A stretch of DNA of 64,000 nt, taken from Leptobrachium leishanense (lineage: Eukaryota > Chordata > Amphibia > Anura > Megophryidae). The position numbers and the translations under genes are program-made. Below the pieces are notes generated by a model. The model was not told where the DNA came from. It did no database searches and saw only the letters and a program-made list of their open reading frames with translations. The stretch lies in the NCBI GenBank assembly GCA_009667805.1, contig CM019063.1:55846881-55910880 (forward strand), written 5' to 3'. Shown piece by piece: positions 22,715 through 34,300 of the stretch (its first letter is position 1; the number at the start of each line of letters is the position of its first letter).

Positions 22715-23872
22715 GGACCCTATTACATTCTTCACGCAAAAACGCACGCGCAACGCGTGAATTTGCGCGCCAAGCATCAAACGTTGACACGCGGAAATCA
22801 ACGTTGGAATTACAATCCTCACGCATTTTTTCATTTGTCAAGCAATAACACGCGTTAAACAAACGCGTAAAAATGCGCGCGCAGTGACGTTGTGCGCAGA
22901 AATCAGTGTGCAGACTTTTATTTCATGCGATTTCAGCCAATCAGAATTAAGGCTAGGGTCAGACGAACACATTTTTCATGTGCGTTTAGCCGCACGAAAT
23001 CACGGCCGTGCTAGCAGCAAATGACGTCCAATGCCGGGGAACATACGACGAACGGCCGCAAGAAAGTTCGTCCGTGCAACGCAAGTGGCCAACGAACGCA
23101 TTTTTTCTATAACGTCAAACCGCTACTACTGACGTACAGAGTGCGCTGCGGCCGCAGAGCGGCGTGTGTGTGTGATTAGGAGACGTTAGACGCTGCTAAT
23201 GTACGGCTAACATAACGTCCAGACGCAAAAAGTGTTTTATTGATGATCCGTACAAAATCACGGACGAAAAGGCGCATCGTATGACCGCTATCGCGTATTC
23301 CGGGAAAAAATACATACGTTCGTTCGAACGCACTTTTTCACGGACAACGCGAAAAATGCGTTCGTCTGACCCTAGCCTAAGAACCACAATTATCTCACGT
23401 TAAGTTTTTGTGCCTGCCAAAGGCAATCTGCGCATATATGCAGCAGCAACAATAAAAACACGCACAACTTCTCCATTTTATTGGTTTGGGTATGTGTAGA
23501 ATGTGTAACTATACTTTGCTGCGTATATTTTTTTGGGCTGGTGTATTTGGTTTCGGCAGGTTGATAGAATTTGCCATTAACACCAGCTTTTAAAAGACGT
23601 TAAAATTATGCGCGCAAAGGCTTTGCGTTACAAACTGTGCATAGATTGTAATACCATCCGCGTACCAGAGCACAAATGCATTTGCGCTCACAATGTTAAG
23701 TATAGGACGCGCGTTGTAAAGTAAGCTCGCGCAGGTTCACCCACGGTAGACGATTACGTGCGTTTGTTGCGCTGACATTGTAATACGACGTTCAGTGCAA
23801 AGGGTTTTACCTCTCATGTTAATGTTTTTTTGCGCCGGCGCAAATGTTTGCGCGAAGATTGTAATAGGGCCC
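22715..23872. mobile_element. MITE family C copy split by a family D copy
   Basis: Ends GGACCCTATTACATT and TTGTAATAGGGCCC, with a CTA duplication at 22712-22714 and 23873-23875. Its interior matches 15809-16543. Uninterrupted length would be about 730 bp. Confidence 0.8.
22951..23377. mobile_element. MITE family D copy (Harbinger-like)
   Basis: Ends GGCTAGGGTCAGACG and CGTCTGACCCTAGCC are a perfect 15-bp inverted pair. The TAA duplication is at 22948-22950 and 23378-23380. Length 427 bp. Confidence 0.92.
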
Positions 23873-24140
23873 CTAGTATCTACAGGTCATCCTATGATTG
23901 ACTTGTATTCTAAAAAGAAAAAAAAGGACATTTTGGTCTAATTCCTTTTATATACTTCAACAATCACCATGGGAACCAATTAAACGTTGTTTTTTTTTTT
24001 AATCAGCACTGAAAATTAACAACAGAAGACATAGCCCATTATTATTCTCTGGAGATCGGTATCCAAGTTGTTATTTCCATTGCTATCTCTGTGCTTTTCC
24101 AGATAATACTGTATTGTTTTAAAGAAACATATACGTATCT

Positions 24141-24320
24141 TGATCAGCACAATAAAAATTGCTATCAGGATCTTGGTGTCTCTCATAGATCAGCAGCCCA
24201 TATTTTGGTACATAAAACAAAATATAAAAATACACAATGGTGAGGTATATCAAATATATACTATAAATAAAATGCAATGAATGATGTTTCACTCACAAAC
24301 ATAGAGCCTAGCACTGGCTC
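24141..24320 (+). repeat. Left arm of a long inverted repeat around the Harbinger element
   Basis: Near-perfect reverse complement of 28926-29112, from 'cttgatcagcacaataaaaa' to 'catagagcctagcactggc'. The arm ends four bases before the Harbinger terminus, so the transposon landed in the loop of an older inverted-repeat element. Confidence 0.85.
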
Positions 24321-24659
24321 TAAGGCTGGGTTCACACCTAAGCGTTTTACAGCGCACTCCTGCGCGTTGTAAAACGCTCAAACAATGAAATCCCATGATT
24401 CCCTATGTGGGCATGTCACACCTGGCCGTTTCTCAGCGCGCATGAACGCGCTGATAAACGCCCTACGTCCAAAGAAGTGCGGTAGCTTCTTTGGGGCAGT
24501 TATCAGCGCGTTCGCGGCCATAGAGTTTGACGTGAACGCGCGTTTGCGTGTTTTCCAATTCAAAAACGTACGTTTTAGAACAGTGCGCGTTCTGCACATG
24601 CCAGGCACATGGCAGGAAGACACCACACCCCCGGGGAATTCAGACGCCGCAGTGTGAAG

Positions 24660-27335
24660 ATGGATGCTGGAGCTGGCGTAGGTCTGGGCGACGCGGAGGT
24701 GTTCATCCGTTTGGTGCATGGGAAACCATGCATCTATGACCAGCGGAGGAGTGAATACAAAAACCGAACAGCGAGGCTGCGAGTATGGCAGGAGATCGGG
24801 GAGAAGTTGTGGGCGGATTGGAAGACCTGCAGCAACCGAGAACGTGATACGAGAGGTACATAAAACAAGAATACCCATGTGTGACCTAGGGGCAATAAAT
24901 ACCCATGTGTGACCTAGGGGCAATAAATACCCATGTGTGACCTAGGGGCAATAAATACCCATGTGTGGCCTAGGGGCAATAAATATCCATGTGTGACCAA
25001 GGGGCAATAAATACCCATGTGTGGCCTAGGGGCAATAAATACCCATGTGTGACCTAGGGGCAATAAATACCCATGTGTGGCCTAGGGGCAATAAATACCC
25101 ATGTGTGGCCTAGGGGCAATAAATACCCATGTGTGACCTAGGGGCAATAAATAACCATGTGTGGCCTAGGGGCAATAAATACCCATGTGTGGCCTAGGGG
25201 CAATAAATACCCATGTGTGACCTAGGGGCAATAAATACCCATGTGTGACCAAGGGGCAATAAATACCCATGTGTGACCTAGGGGCAATAAATACCCATGT
25301 GTGGCCTAGGGGCAATGAATACCCATGACAGCTGATGTGGCCATGGCTATAAAAACCGGAGAAGCACACAGCGTGTATTTTTTTTTTTTAAAAAATACAA
25401 AAAGGTCTGAAATCCGTTATATACAAACAAATTTTATTAATCGAAACATAAACCTTTTAAACGAAGAAACAGGGTTTTTTTGCATACAAAGATGTTTTAT
25501 TTATTCATTATTGATGGCTTGCAACTGCCAAGACAGCTCACCCTCTGGTGACATGAAATATGCTGCAAAGTTGTCGCGGACAGAGCCACCATGTCTGCTA
25601 CCACGGCTGGCAAGCAGATCAGTACTCTCCATACAATGGGCTAAAGAGTCCTAGAAACTGAACCCATCTCTGCAACGGACGAAATTGTGCAGTACACAAA
25701 CCACCGAGATGGCATTCTCCAATTTTAAATTTATAGGACGGTGTAGAATGCGCCACTTATTGCTGAGGATCCCAAAGGCACATTCCACCACCCTGCGTGC
25801 TCGGGTCAGTCTGTAGTTAAACACCCTCTTCTCCACACTGAGTCCACGGTTCGAGTAGGGCCTCATCAAATGCTCATCAAATGCAAACGCCTCGTCTCCC
25901 ACAAACACAAGGCATAGGATCAGCGGTGCCGGGCAGCGTGGTGTTCGCTGGAAGGCCTAGTTCATCCCGCTGCAGCATTTGCCCAAATTCAGAATGTGCA
26001 AATACTGCTGCGTCCGAGCTGCTCCCGTAGGATCCGATGTCTATGTACGTGAAGCAGTAATTTGCATCGGATACCGCAAACAGAACAAAAGAAAAATATT
26101 TTTTATAATTGAAAAACCGGCTACCACTACCCTCCGGCTTAATTATCCGTATATGTTTCCCATCCAGCGCTCCCAAACAATTTGGAAAATTGCATGTCTT
26201 GGCAAAAACGTCTGCAATCGCCATCCACTCCTCTTTGTTGGGTTTCTTCATAACGACATCATGAAGGATATCCCATAGGGCACAGCATGTTTCCCGAATG
26301 ATGTTGCTAGCTGTTGATTGTCCGATCATGAAGGCATAGTGCAGACTGACCAACGACTGTCCGGTTGCTAAATACCTATGAAATTTATGAAAAAAACAAT
26401 TAGTTCATGCTTACATTTTGTTTCAACAGTCAATAACATGAAGCAGAAGTGGAAGAGCATCAAAGATGCTTTCATCCGCCACCGGCGTAAGGAGAAGGAA
26501 TACCACAGTGGAGCGGCTGCCAGTGCGCCATCGCGCTATGTACATGCTGACCAGCTGGAATTTCTCATCCCATGCGTGGAAATGCGTAGGTAAGTCAAAC
26601 CAATAACAATGTTTATGAGGGTCGTGGATATTGTTTTAAACATGTAAATAATAATATAATGCACCCACTAATGTATTATTTGCTATTGACAGCACTGACA
26701 GCAGCTGGGAGAGGCAGGAGGACAACAATGAGGAGGAGGAGGACACAGCCACCCAAGATCCACAGCCATGCACCTCGATTAACATGTCGGAAACCCAACC
26801 CTCACCGTCACCATCACCATCACAAACTGAGACAGAGGCACACACAACATCTGTCCCAAGATCTGCCACACCAGCCATGACACCTCCTGTACGGAGACGT
26901 ACAATTGTAAGGGGCCGTCGACAGAGGACCCAGCGTGAGGAGGACAGACTTATCAGTGTCATGCAGGACATGGCGCATAATGTCCAGAGAATGTCCTGTG
27001 AGGCCCATTTCCTCCTCAGCTTGGAGGACAAAATGAAAAGGGTGCCTAGGAGTCAACAGACAGAGGCACGTGATACCGTCACCCGTGCCCTCGACTCCTT
27101 CCTTCCACCTGAAGAACGCTCCTCCCAACAACATACACAAGCTACAACACAAACACCTCTACATACCACACACCTGCACACTCCTCCACCTACCACCTAC
27201 TACCCACAAACACCCATGCACCACCCCCCTGAAACATGGTACTCACACACACAGTCCCCTTTCAGATATCCCACACCCAGCTGTGGAAGGAGGGAGGAGA
27301 TGCAGGGTGACGAGCATCACTATCAAAATCTATAA
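24660..27335 (+). CDS. Harbinger accessory protein with MADF and BESS-like domains (3 exons)
   Basis: Exons 24660-24855, 26430-26589 and 26693-27335 join to 332 codons plus stop. Donors GTACAT and GTAAGT and acceptors 'tttgtttcaacag' and 'gctattgacag' fit, and both junction phases are consistent (g+tc gives Val; ag+c gives Ser). Residues about 10-110 form a MADF/SANT-like domain: FIRLVHGKPCIYD, VWQEIGEKLW, then MKQKWKSIKDAFIRH after the first junction. An acidic stretch and a Ser/Pro/Thr linker follow. A BESS-like segment lies around EAHFLLSLEDKMKRV. The tail is rich in His, Pro and Thr. In Harbinger systems the Myb/MADF partner binds the transposon ends or transposase and aids nuclear entry; that role is inferred from the family. 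The frame is intact. Intron 1 contains the 3' transposase exon on the opposite strand and a minisatellite with repeated AATAAA. Confidence 0.85.
24866..25328 (+). repeat. 28-bp minisatellite in intron 1 of the MADF gene
   Basis: About 16 copies of a 28-bp unit ('caataaatacccatgtgtga' plus 'cctagggg') with gac/ggc and cta/caa variants. Nearly every unit holds AATAAA in the sense of the MADF gene. Confidence 0.95.
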
Positions 27336-28452
27336 TCTCTGTATCCCTAGGCACCTTTTTCATTTTCTTTACCTTGCTGAGGAGGGAAAATGCCTTGCCC
27401 GTTGGCTGTTTTTTGTTTGTTTAGCCAATATGTGGCGAACTGCCCTGCCATTATGTGGTTTAATTTGTATAGTTGTTTAGGAAAATATTTTTCTTTTTTT
27501 ATACATATTTCTAGAATAAACCCTTCTTTGTTTAAAGCAACAGTAAAAAGTCTCTTTATTTATTTTATTGACCGGCGGCTGCTCTGCGTTCTGATCGACT
27601 CGTGCTCGGTTTTCTCCGGTGTTTTCGGCGGGGTTAATCCAGATGTTTTTGCAGGGTTTGGGCAAGCAATTGCCGGGTTATGGGGTGAGTGTTCAGCAGG
27701 TTTGCGGCGGCTTTTCCCTACACTACATCGGCCTTGTGGCACTTGCTGAAACCACCGCAGGGTAGGTGTAAGGGATCGCCGATCTGCTCCGTATTGGATG
27801 AAAAGTAACCAAACATGCAGTGACGGCTTGATTCACTTTGAATAACCCCGACAGCACATCGCACTGTATTATGTGTGTAGTGACGTTAGTTGACGTAATC
27901 AGCAATCTTTCCACCGGTGCAATGCTCTGACGCATGAAGGTGTCCTGCCGTTGCAAGGTGGGGGACATCAATTCCAGCAGCTCATCAAAACTATTGTAAA
28001 AAAAAAAGAAAAAAATGGGGGAATTAATAGCAATGAAACGGTGCTTATGGGCCATGTCGTCACAACAACATACCATCTTACACAGGATAATTTGATGCTA
28101 GCTTTATTTTCTATCTTGCTATCCCGCCTGTTTCCCAAATCAAATCTATGATGGTACTATCATATGGGACACAACAACAATAAAAGCAGGGTACATGTAC
28201 TAACCTCTTTATGGACATACGTGTGTATTTCACAAACTTCTCCTCGTGTGCACGCAGAGTTGCAAACAACGCCCAGACCTGACCTCGTTGTCGGTCTGCA
28301 ATGGTCGGATGCACCCAGTAGCGTCGCCTGGCCATCGCCTGCCTCCTTCTCCTCAAGCGCAGATAGTGGAAAGCTGCGATTGTTGCAATGGTGCGTCTTG
28401 GGCAGATCTCCATTTTGCAACTTTGGTTCCTGCACAGGGAAGTCTTTTTCAT
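25651..28452 (-). pseudogene. Harbinger (HARBI1-like) DDE transposase, 3 exons, one frameshift
   Basis: Minus-strand exons are 28452 (or Met at 28413) to 28205, 27990-27895 and 26375-25651. Exon 1 holds the N-terminal RRRRYWVHP-like motif (ARRRYWVHPTIADR). Exon 2 has SFDELLELMSP and PVERLLIT. Exon 3 starts YLATGQSLVSL. Catalytic triad candidates are the Asp in LGALDGKHIRI, the Asp in GSSSDAAVF and the Glu in RRVVECAFGIL. The splice phases match (ag+t Ser; ac+g Thr) with donors GTTAGT and GTCAAC and acceptors 'tttacaatag' and 'aatttcatag'. The total, near 340 residues, is the usual HARBI1 length. Around 25905-25915 the frame slips between MPCV and FVGDEAF, so the gene is inactive as read. AATAAA on this strand near 25496-25505 is a likely poly(A) signal. 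The large second intron contains exons 2 and 3 of the MADF gene. Confidence 0.85.
27537..27852 (+). mobile_element. MITE family A fragment in the transposase intron
   Basis: Shares 'accggcggctgctctgcg', 'gttaatccagatgtttttgc' and the end TTTGAATAACCCC with the full copies, after 'gtaaaaagtctctttattt'. It is internally deleted. Confidence 0.7.
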
Positions 28453-28861
28453 TGGTCGCCTCCGTAATTAAGACAGTAAATTTTCTATTGGACACCTCCG
28501 TAGTCAATCAAAAAACGCGCGTACAACGCGCGTTTCTATTTTGCAAAAACGCTTGTGAAACGCAAGGAAAACGCCGGTGAAAAACGCGCGTTAAAACGCA
28601 CGTATTAAAAACGCTTAGGTGTGAACCCAGCCTTAGTGGAACTGCACATTTGGGTTGTTTTTTCTTCTATATTGTTCACAGGTGACCCACACCTTGCACG
28701 GCTAATTCCACTTGTTGGAGCTTCAATAGCTCTAAGGTTTGCGCATATGGATTTTTTCAGGCTCGGGCAAATCCACAAACCACCAAAAAGACACAGGCTG
28801 GATCTTCTTTTCGAAGGAAAATTTAATAAAATCAAAACATGTAAAACAAATGGATAAAACA

Positions 28862-28916
28862 GGTACCCAGGACGCGTTTCGTCGCACTAGGCGACTTCCT
28901 CAGCTGAAGCTGTAAG
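28862..28916 (-). ncRNA. Hammerhead-ribozyme-like motif
   Basis: The reverse strand reads CAG, CTGAGGA, an extra A, a 5-bp hairpin GTCGC-ctagt-GCGAC, then GAA, the palindrome ACGCGT, C and CTG. This fits the CUGANGA / stem II / GAAA core of a type I hammerhead, with CAG and CTG as helix I and ACGCGT as a helix III that could only form in a dimer. The extra A before stem II is a deviation. Activity is not implied. Confidence 0.4.
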
Positions 28917-28925
28917 GTGTGGGCC

Positions 28926-29112
28926 AGTGCTAGGCTCTATGTTTGTGAGTGAAACATCATTCATTGCATTTTATTTATAGTATATATTTGATATACTTCA
29001 CCATTGTGTATTTTACTATTTTTATATTTTGTTTTATGTACCAAAATATGGGCTGCTGATCTATGAGAGACACCAAGATCCTGATAGCAATTTTTATTGT
29101 GCTGATCAAGAA
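28926..29112 (-). repeat. Right arm of the inverted repeat around the Harbinger element
   Basis: Reverse complement of 24141-24320 with a few small indels. The loop between the arms, without the Harbinger element, is about 290 bp and includes the hammerhead-like motif. Confidence 0.85.
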
Positions 29113-29162
29113 GCAAGATACATATATATTTCTTTCATTCACCTGGTATAGGGAAGACCATT

Positions 29163-30057
29163 CAGGGTTATTCAAAGAGATCCGAATGGCTGGAGAAAGG
29201 TAACCGAACGCTGATTTTCAGCGTCCGGTTACCTTTCCTGGTAATTCGGCTATCCAGAGAGCAGGCAATTCGCCAAATCCTGGCAAATTGCCTGCACGTA
29301 CGGTGCCTGTTCGGTGCGTGTTCGAGGGCAGTGAAATCCCCATGAAAAAGCACTGCTTCGTCTATTCAGAGAACAAAAACCAGCAGTGAAAGGTTCCCGA
29401 AATGCCCTGCCATTCGGTGGTTTCATTCTGCAGATTTATTCAGGAGAATCCCATAGGCTTCAATGTTAAAAATATTCCCGTTTTAATTCAATATCTAAAA
29501 AACCGTTCATTATAAAATTCTGCAGTAAAGAGTCTCTTTATTTATAGATATTTTTAGGATATTTTAAGCATTTTTCTGTTTGGTTTTTAGTTTTTTTAAA
29601 AAGTCTGATTTGTTTTTTTTTTAACTTTACTTATTTTTTCTGTAACAGCCCTTTTAATTATCATTCATTGGATCATATGTAAATTTCAGACATTTTCGCT
29701 CAGTAGTTTCTTTGCAAACAGCGTTTCACTTTTCAATCATTCAAGCAAACTGTTTTTCTAATTCATTCACTGCATTCGTCTGCGGTGTCGGCTTTTTCCG
29801 GCGGCTTCACTGCGTGTGATCGGCTCCTGCTCGGGTTTTTCCGGTGTCTTCGACGGGTTAATCCAGATGTTTTTGCAGGTTTTCGGCGTGCATTCGCCGG
29901 GTTTTCGCCAGGTTTTCCCTGCACTTCGACAGCCCTGTGGTGCTTGCTGAATACACCGCAGGGTTGCCGAAATGGGAAAGCCGATTTGCACCGAATTGAA
30001 GAGAGCGAAAAGTCACCGAACGTGCGGTAACTTTTCGAATCTCTTTGAATAACTCTG
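29163..30057 (+). mobile_element. MITE family A, full-length copy (895 bp)
   Basis: Ends CAGGGTTATTCAAAGAG and TTTGAATAACTCTG, with CATT on both sides. Interior blocks: the GGTAACCGAACGCTGA and inverse arm near the left end, a T-rich centre and the 'gtcaccgaacgtgcggtaac' block at the right. Confidence 0.85.
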
Positions 30058-31029
30058 CATTGTGTTTGATCAAGCTTTTGGGAGATTGGTGGTGGACGTG
30101 CTTTGTGGCGCTGACCTGCTTGTTTTATATTGAATTGTTTATTTATAAATCATTAGGGCTGGTTGTCCACTGGTCGTCCGTATTCAACCCTCGGCCACTG
30201 CCTCCGACTTCCATTGGACAACTTAGTGCAATTACATCAGAATAGCGATCTTTTCCATTTGAATGGGATTTGTCGGACGACCTGAGCAATAATGAGAATC
30301 CAATAATGTGAAACCAATAATTACTCCACCATGACCATGTAATTATTGGTTTCACATGTGATTTTAATTGTTTTAATTATTTTTACCTGATGTTAATTAA
30401 TTCATGAATGGTTTGTTGGGGCATTTTAAACAGTATATAAGGGAGCAGCAGACATAAGACTAGTGATACCAGCGGAAGAAGCTCTGAGGAGCGAAACGCG
30501 TTCTGGTAATATTATTTCAATTATGTATTAAATTTATTTTTATATTACTGCTGTTTCCTGATATTTAAAGAAGGTTTTTCGGAATTGCCTTACAATTCTT
30601 ACGCGCCATCTTGGAGCCAAGTGCGGCTCAATAACATGTGAGTGTGACTCCTACACATATCTACTTCCAGTACACTTTAACGGTGTTGCACTAGTGCTTT
30701 GGTATTATTTGTTATACACTGCAGGGGAAATTCGATTGAAGACCACGAATATCAGAGATTTATGGGCGCCTGAATACAACTGAAGACCCATACATGCGAT
30801 CCATCCTAGAGCCTAGGTCAGGCTCAAGAATATGTGAGTTGGACAACTGTTTTCTAATCCTTCTTCACAATTGAATCTACATATTGCGCTATTTGTGGTT
30901 TTTTCCTCTTTTGTAGAGACGTTTACACACTGAAAAGAGTGGATTCTGGGAGGATTTAGAAGAAACACAGATGGACATGTTTAGTGCTTAATCACATATA
31001 CCAGTTTTTAACTGGCGCTCCGTCGATTT
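30058..31029. other. Spacer with hairpin and hammerhead-like motif
   Basis: A perfect 17-bp stem GTGAAACCAATAATTAC pairs across 30309-30357. At about 30469-30505, plus strand, ACCAG, CGGAAGA, A, GCTC-tgag-GAGC, GAA, ACGCGT, T and CTGGT form a second hammerhead-like arrangement, with one core base (G for U4) wrong. No coding sequence found. Confidence 0.5.
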
Positions 31030-31373
31030 CTTGTTCAATATACGAAGTACGGCCGCACGAAAGTCCGGTCGAGCAACGCAAGTGGAAAATGAACGCATTT
31101 TTTCGAGAATGCAGAACCGCTAGTACTGACGTACAGAGTGCGCTGCGTCCGCTAGCGGCATGTGTGCGTGATTAGGAGACGTCAGACGCTGCTCATGCCC
31201 AGCCTACATAACGTCCAGACACCCAAAGTTTCCTGGTTTGGATCTGTAAAAAATCATGCACAAAATGCGCATTGTATGACCGTTTTCGCGCATTCCGTGA
31301 AAAAATACGGCAATGCGTTCGGACGCACTTTTTGACGGTCGCTGCGAAAAATTTGTTAGTCTGACCCAAGCCT
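31030..31373. mobile_element. MITE family D, left-truncated
   Basis: Matches 20340-20687 closely and ends GTCTGACCCAAGCC followed by TAA. The left terminal repeat is missing. Confidence 0.8.
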
Positions 31374-34300
31374 AAAACAGCCAGACAGGAATCAACACAG
31401 GGAACGGGTAACTGGTTGGTCAGTGTCTGGAAAGACAACTCTGGCAACATATGTGGGAGCCCAGAGAATGGGTTGAATGATATTGTGGGGTGAGGTGTAT
31501 CCCAGAATTTAGGATCAAGCATTTTGTATATCATCTTGAAGTGGGCACACGTAGGTGCTATCCAAGGAAAGTCTTTGTACCTGGTACCACACGGTCACAA
31601 GGTTGCCAAACTCCTCGCTTCTCAATCAATAGCAAATAGCAAAAATACCGTTTTGAAACTACATCTTCCAAGATGCTCAGGTAGTCATTACAGTGGCTGA
31701 ACCTCTTGGGAACTGTAGTTACAAATCATCAGGAAGGCTAAGGTTGCTGATCCCTGGCTTAGACTGGTTGTAAACATTTTCTGTAAAGTTGGGGGATAAC
31801 AGGATCGGACTGTTATTGGACAAACCTGACAAATGCCTGGTGGACTAGAATAGCCATGGACTGACTAGGGAGGTGAAAGAATGGCCACGGATGCAATGGA
31901 GTTCTCATCATAAGGAGGGAACTCTGTGGTCCTGCCCCCACACACCCACCTGAGGCCCTAACATATGACCACACACAGTCCTTGCCACTTCCATTGTCGA
32001 TTCTGGATTCTAGTCCATATGTGAAGGATAATGAATATTTTCCTTGCCTTTTTATTCTCTTACCATTATATTACTATGTATTTTAATCATTTTATAACTA
32101 AATAGAAATTAAGGTTTTTATTTTCATCATATATCCAGGTTTGCTGTTTCTCTGATTCGTGCATTCGATGCATGATCCACTGGTCTGTGGTCTTAGTATT
32201 AGGTACAAAAATGAGGTTTTGTTGCGTAGTGTAGAGCGGAGTGTGCTTTCGACATCAGGGTGGCGTTCAAGGCATTTCAAAGGAACCCATAGCACGCTGT
32301 CTGACACTCAGACATGGTGAGATGTTCTTTCATGACTGCATATGAGTGCCCGCAGACCAACAAATACTATGTCATAGGGGAGGGCTTCGCATGAACACTG
32401 AGCTGGAGCAGTAGATGAAATACATTATGGTAACAGATGAGCAGACGTTTTGTTCGCAGGATTGCTTAACTCTAAAGGATATTGTGGTTTTTATGATGGC
32501 TCCTGAGGCAGCGTCAGGTTTGAGCTGCTGTTGATACCGTGTTTACTTGACTCGATGTTCTTCTGCACGGTTGGTTTAACTCTATAGAGAAGGGTAAGAT
32601 ACCGATTGCAAACAGCGTGAGTTTTTAGTGTTCTAGTATTATTTCTGAACCTGATCATTCATTTCTGGAAAAAAGGCACAACCTTACGAGTTGTTATGGA
32701 ACACTAATATGTTTGCATCCATCTCAACATGGTGTGGCAAAGATGGTTGACCCACATGTGGTTTTGACTGTAAGGTGATCAGTGATGTTAGACATGGGTC
32801 CAATTCTAAGTAGAGCATGATGGACTGTGCACCTCACAGTATACAGAATGATACTTTGTGCAATCATTGAACGATAACCTGTGCTATCGCTTGGCATGTC
32901 TAACCGGTTAATGCGATTTGTACAAGATCTCAAGTCAGTACTAGTACGAAGAATAACTATAGTAGAATGCTGCAGGTACCAAACTATATATTAATGATTG
33001 GTTTAAAACGACATTTGTTTAATAATGGCAGCCTACTAATGATGTGCCACTAGTGGTATTTTGGTTAGACACAGTTCACAAGTTGCTGCTGCATTATGGC
33101 TACCAGTAGGGTCTGGTAACTCACATAAATTTAAAATATTGTAGGACAGGGACACCAAACCGAGAGCTAGAGAAAGGCCTGTGATTCAGAACATCATTGT
33201 CATGGATTTGAGCCAATAAATCTTTAAGACGGACGTGGAAAGCCCAGTTAGCTTTTTACAGTTAAGGAGGTTGTTGGGTCCTGAACTTTGTTGGCATCCT
33301 CTGAATGATACAAAGGTGGGAGTGTGGTTCCGTATACAAGTTAGCATGATGCCTAACCTTGGTTCTCCAGATGTTTTACAGTAACATATCCCATAATGCT
33401 CAGGGTCTTCAGAGAATAGAATAATAAAAATAAAAATCAGGGTGACAGCATAAAAAACACCAAAACTTAATAAGTGAGAAAGGTTAAACGAAAAAGGCTG
33501 AAATTTTCCAAAAGTATGGTCAATGAAAGCTTTCAAAAGTGCAGTCAACGAGAGCTCCCAAAAGTATGGTCAATGAGCTCTCCCAAAAGTGCGGTCAACG
33601 AGAGCTCCCAAAAGTACAGCCAAAGAGATCTCCCAAAAGTACAGCCAAAGAGATCTCCCAAAAGTACGGTCAATGAGATCTCCCAAAAGTATGGTCAATG
33701 AGATCTCCCAAAAGTATGGTCAACGACACCTCCCAAAAGTACAGTCAACGACACTGCCCAAAAGTGAGGTCAAGAAGATCTTCCAAAAGAATGGATAGAT
33801 CACATAAAAATGTATGGTCAGAACCACGAGCAAAATCCAAACTTTGGAATCAGGAATAGGCAAGACCTTAACCCTGACAAGCCGTAGTGGCTGCTACAGG
33901 TTGAAAATGGAGGGACACCCAACAATCCACTGGGTCTGCTCACTAAAGGCACACTTACTGTTATGCTGTCTTTCCATTGCACAGGTTAAGTAGCTAATTT
34001 AACTTATTTCACATGGGTCATCTAAGTTCTACATATCGTCAACCATCTCAATCATGTTCTCTCGAGCCAATGAGAGGCTGAAAGTCCCTTTCTTCATCAA
34101 GAATGTTTGTAGAAACTTGAAAAGTTCTATTTAAAAAAAAATGCATACTTGCTGTACTTTCGCCATGATCTGATATGCAATACACGCTGGAGTTTGTACG
34201 CTTTATTATTATGCCCTAAGAAGGTGAACAAAATGAGTTGTTTTTATTGCCACTTTCAGCAGTGTATAACTGTTTCCAGAATGTATGTGCCAAACAACTA

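Larger units (their letters stand above)
24324..28632. mobile_element. Near-complete PIF/Harbinger DNA transposon (4.3 kb)
   Basis: Ends GGCTGGGTTCACACCTAAGC and GCTTAGGTGTGAACCCAGCC are a perfect 20-bp inverted pair. The flanking triplets are TAA (24321-24323) and TTA (28633-28635), so the duplication is imperfect. It carries both genes expected of an autonomous Harbinger: a DDE transposase (minus strand) and a MADF/BESS DNA-binding protein (plus strand). One frameshift disables the transposase. A family A MITE fragment sits in a transposase intron. Confidence 0.92.

Noticed and set aside
24378..24923. 181-codon minus-strand frame at the Harbinger left end
   Set aside because: Overlaps the terminal repeat, MADF exon 1 antisense and the minisatellite; no transposase motif.
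26636..27152. Minus-strand open frames opposite MADF exon 3
   Set aside because: Shadow of the spliced MADF gene, whose three exons join in phase; no transposase similarity.
31193..31534. 113-codon minus-strand frame
   Set aside because: Half of it is family D MITE sequence; no acceptor and donor pair bounds the rest.
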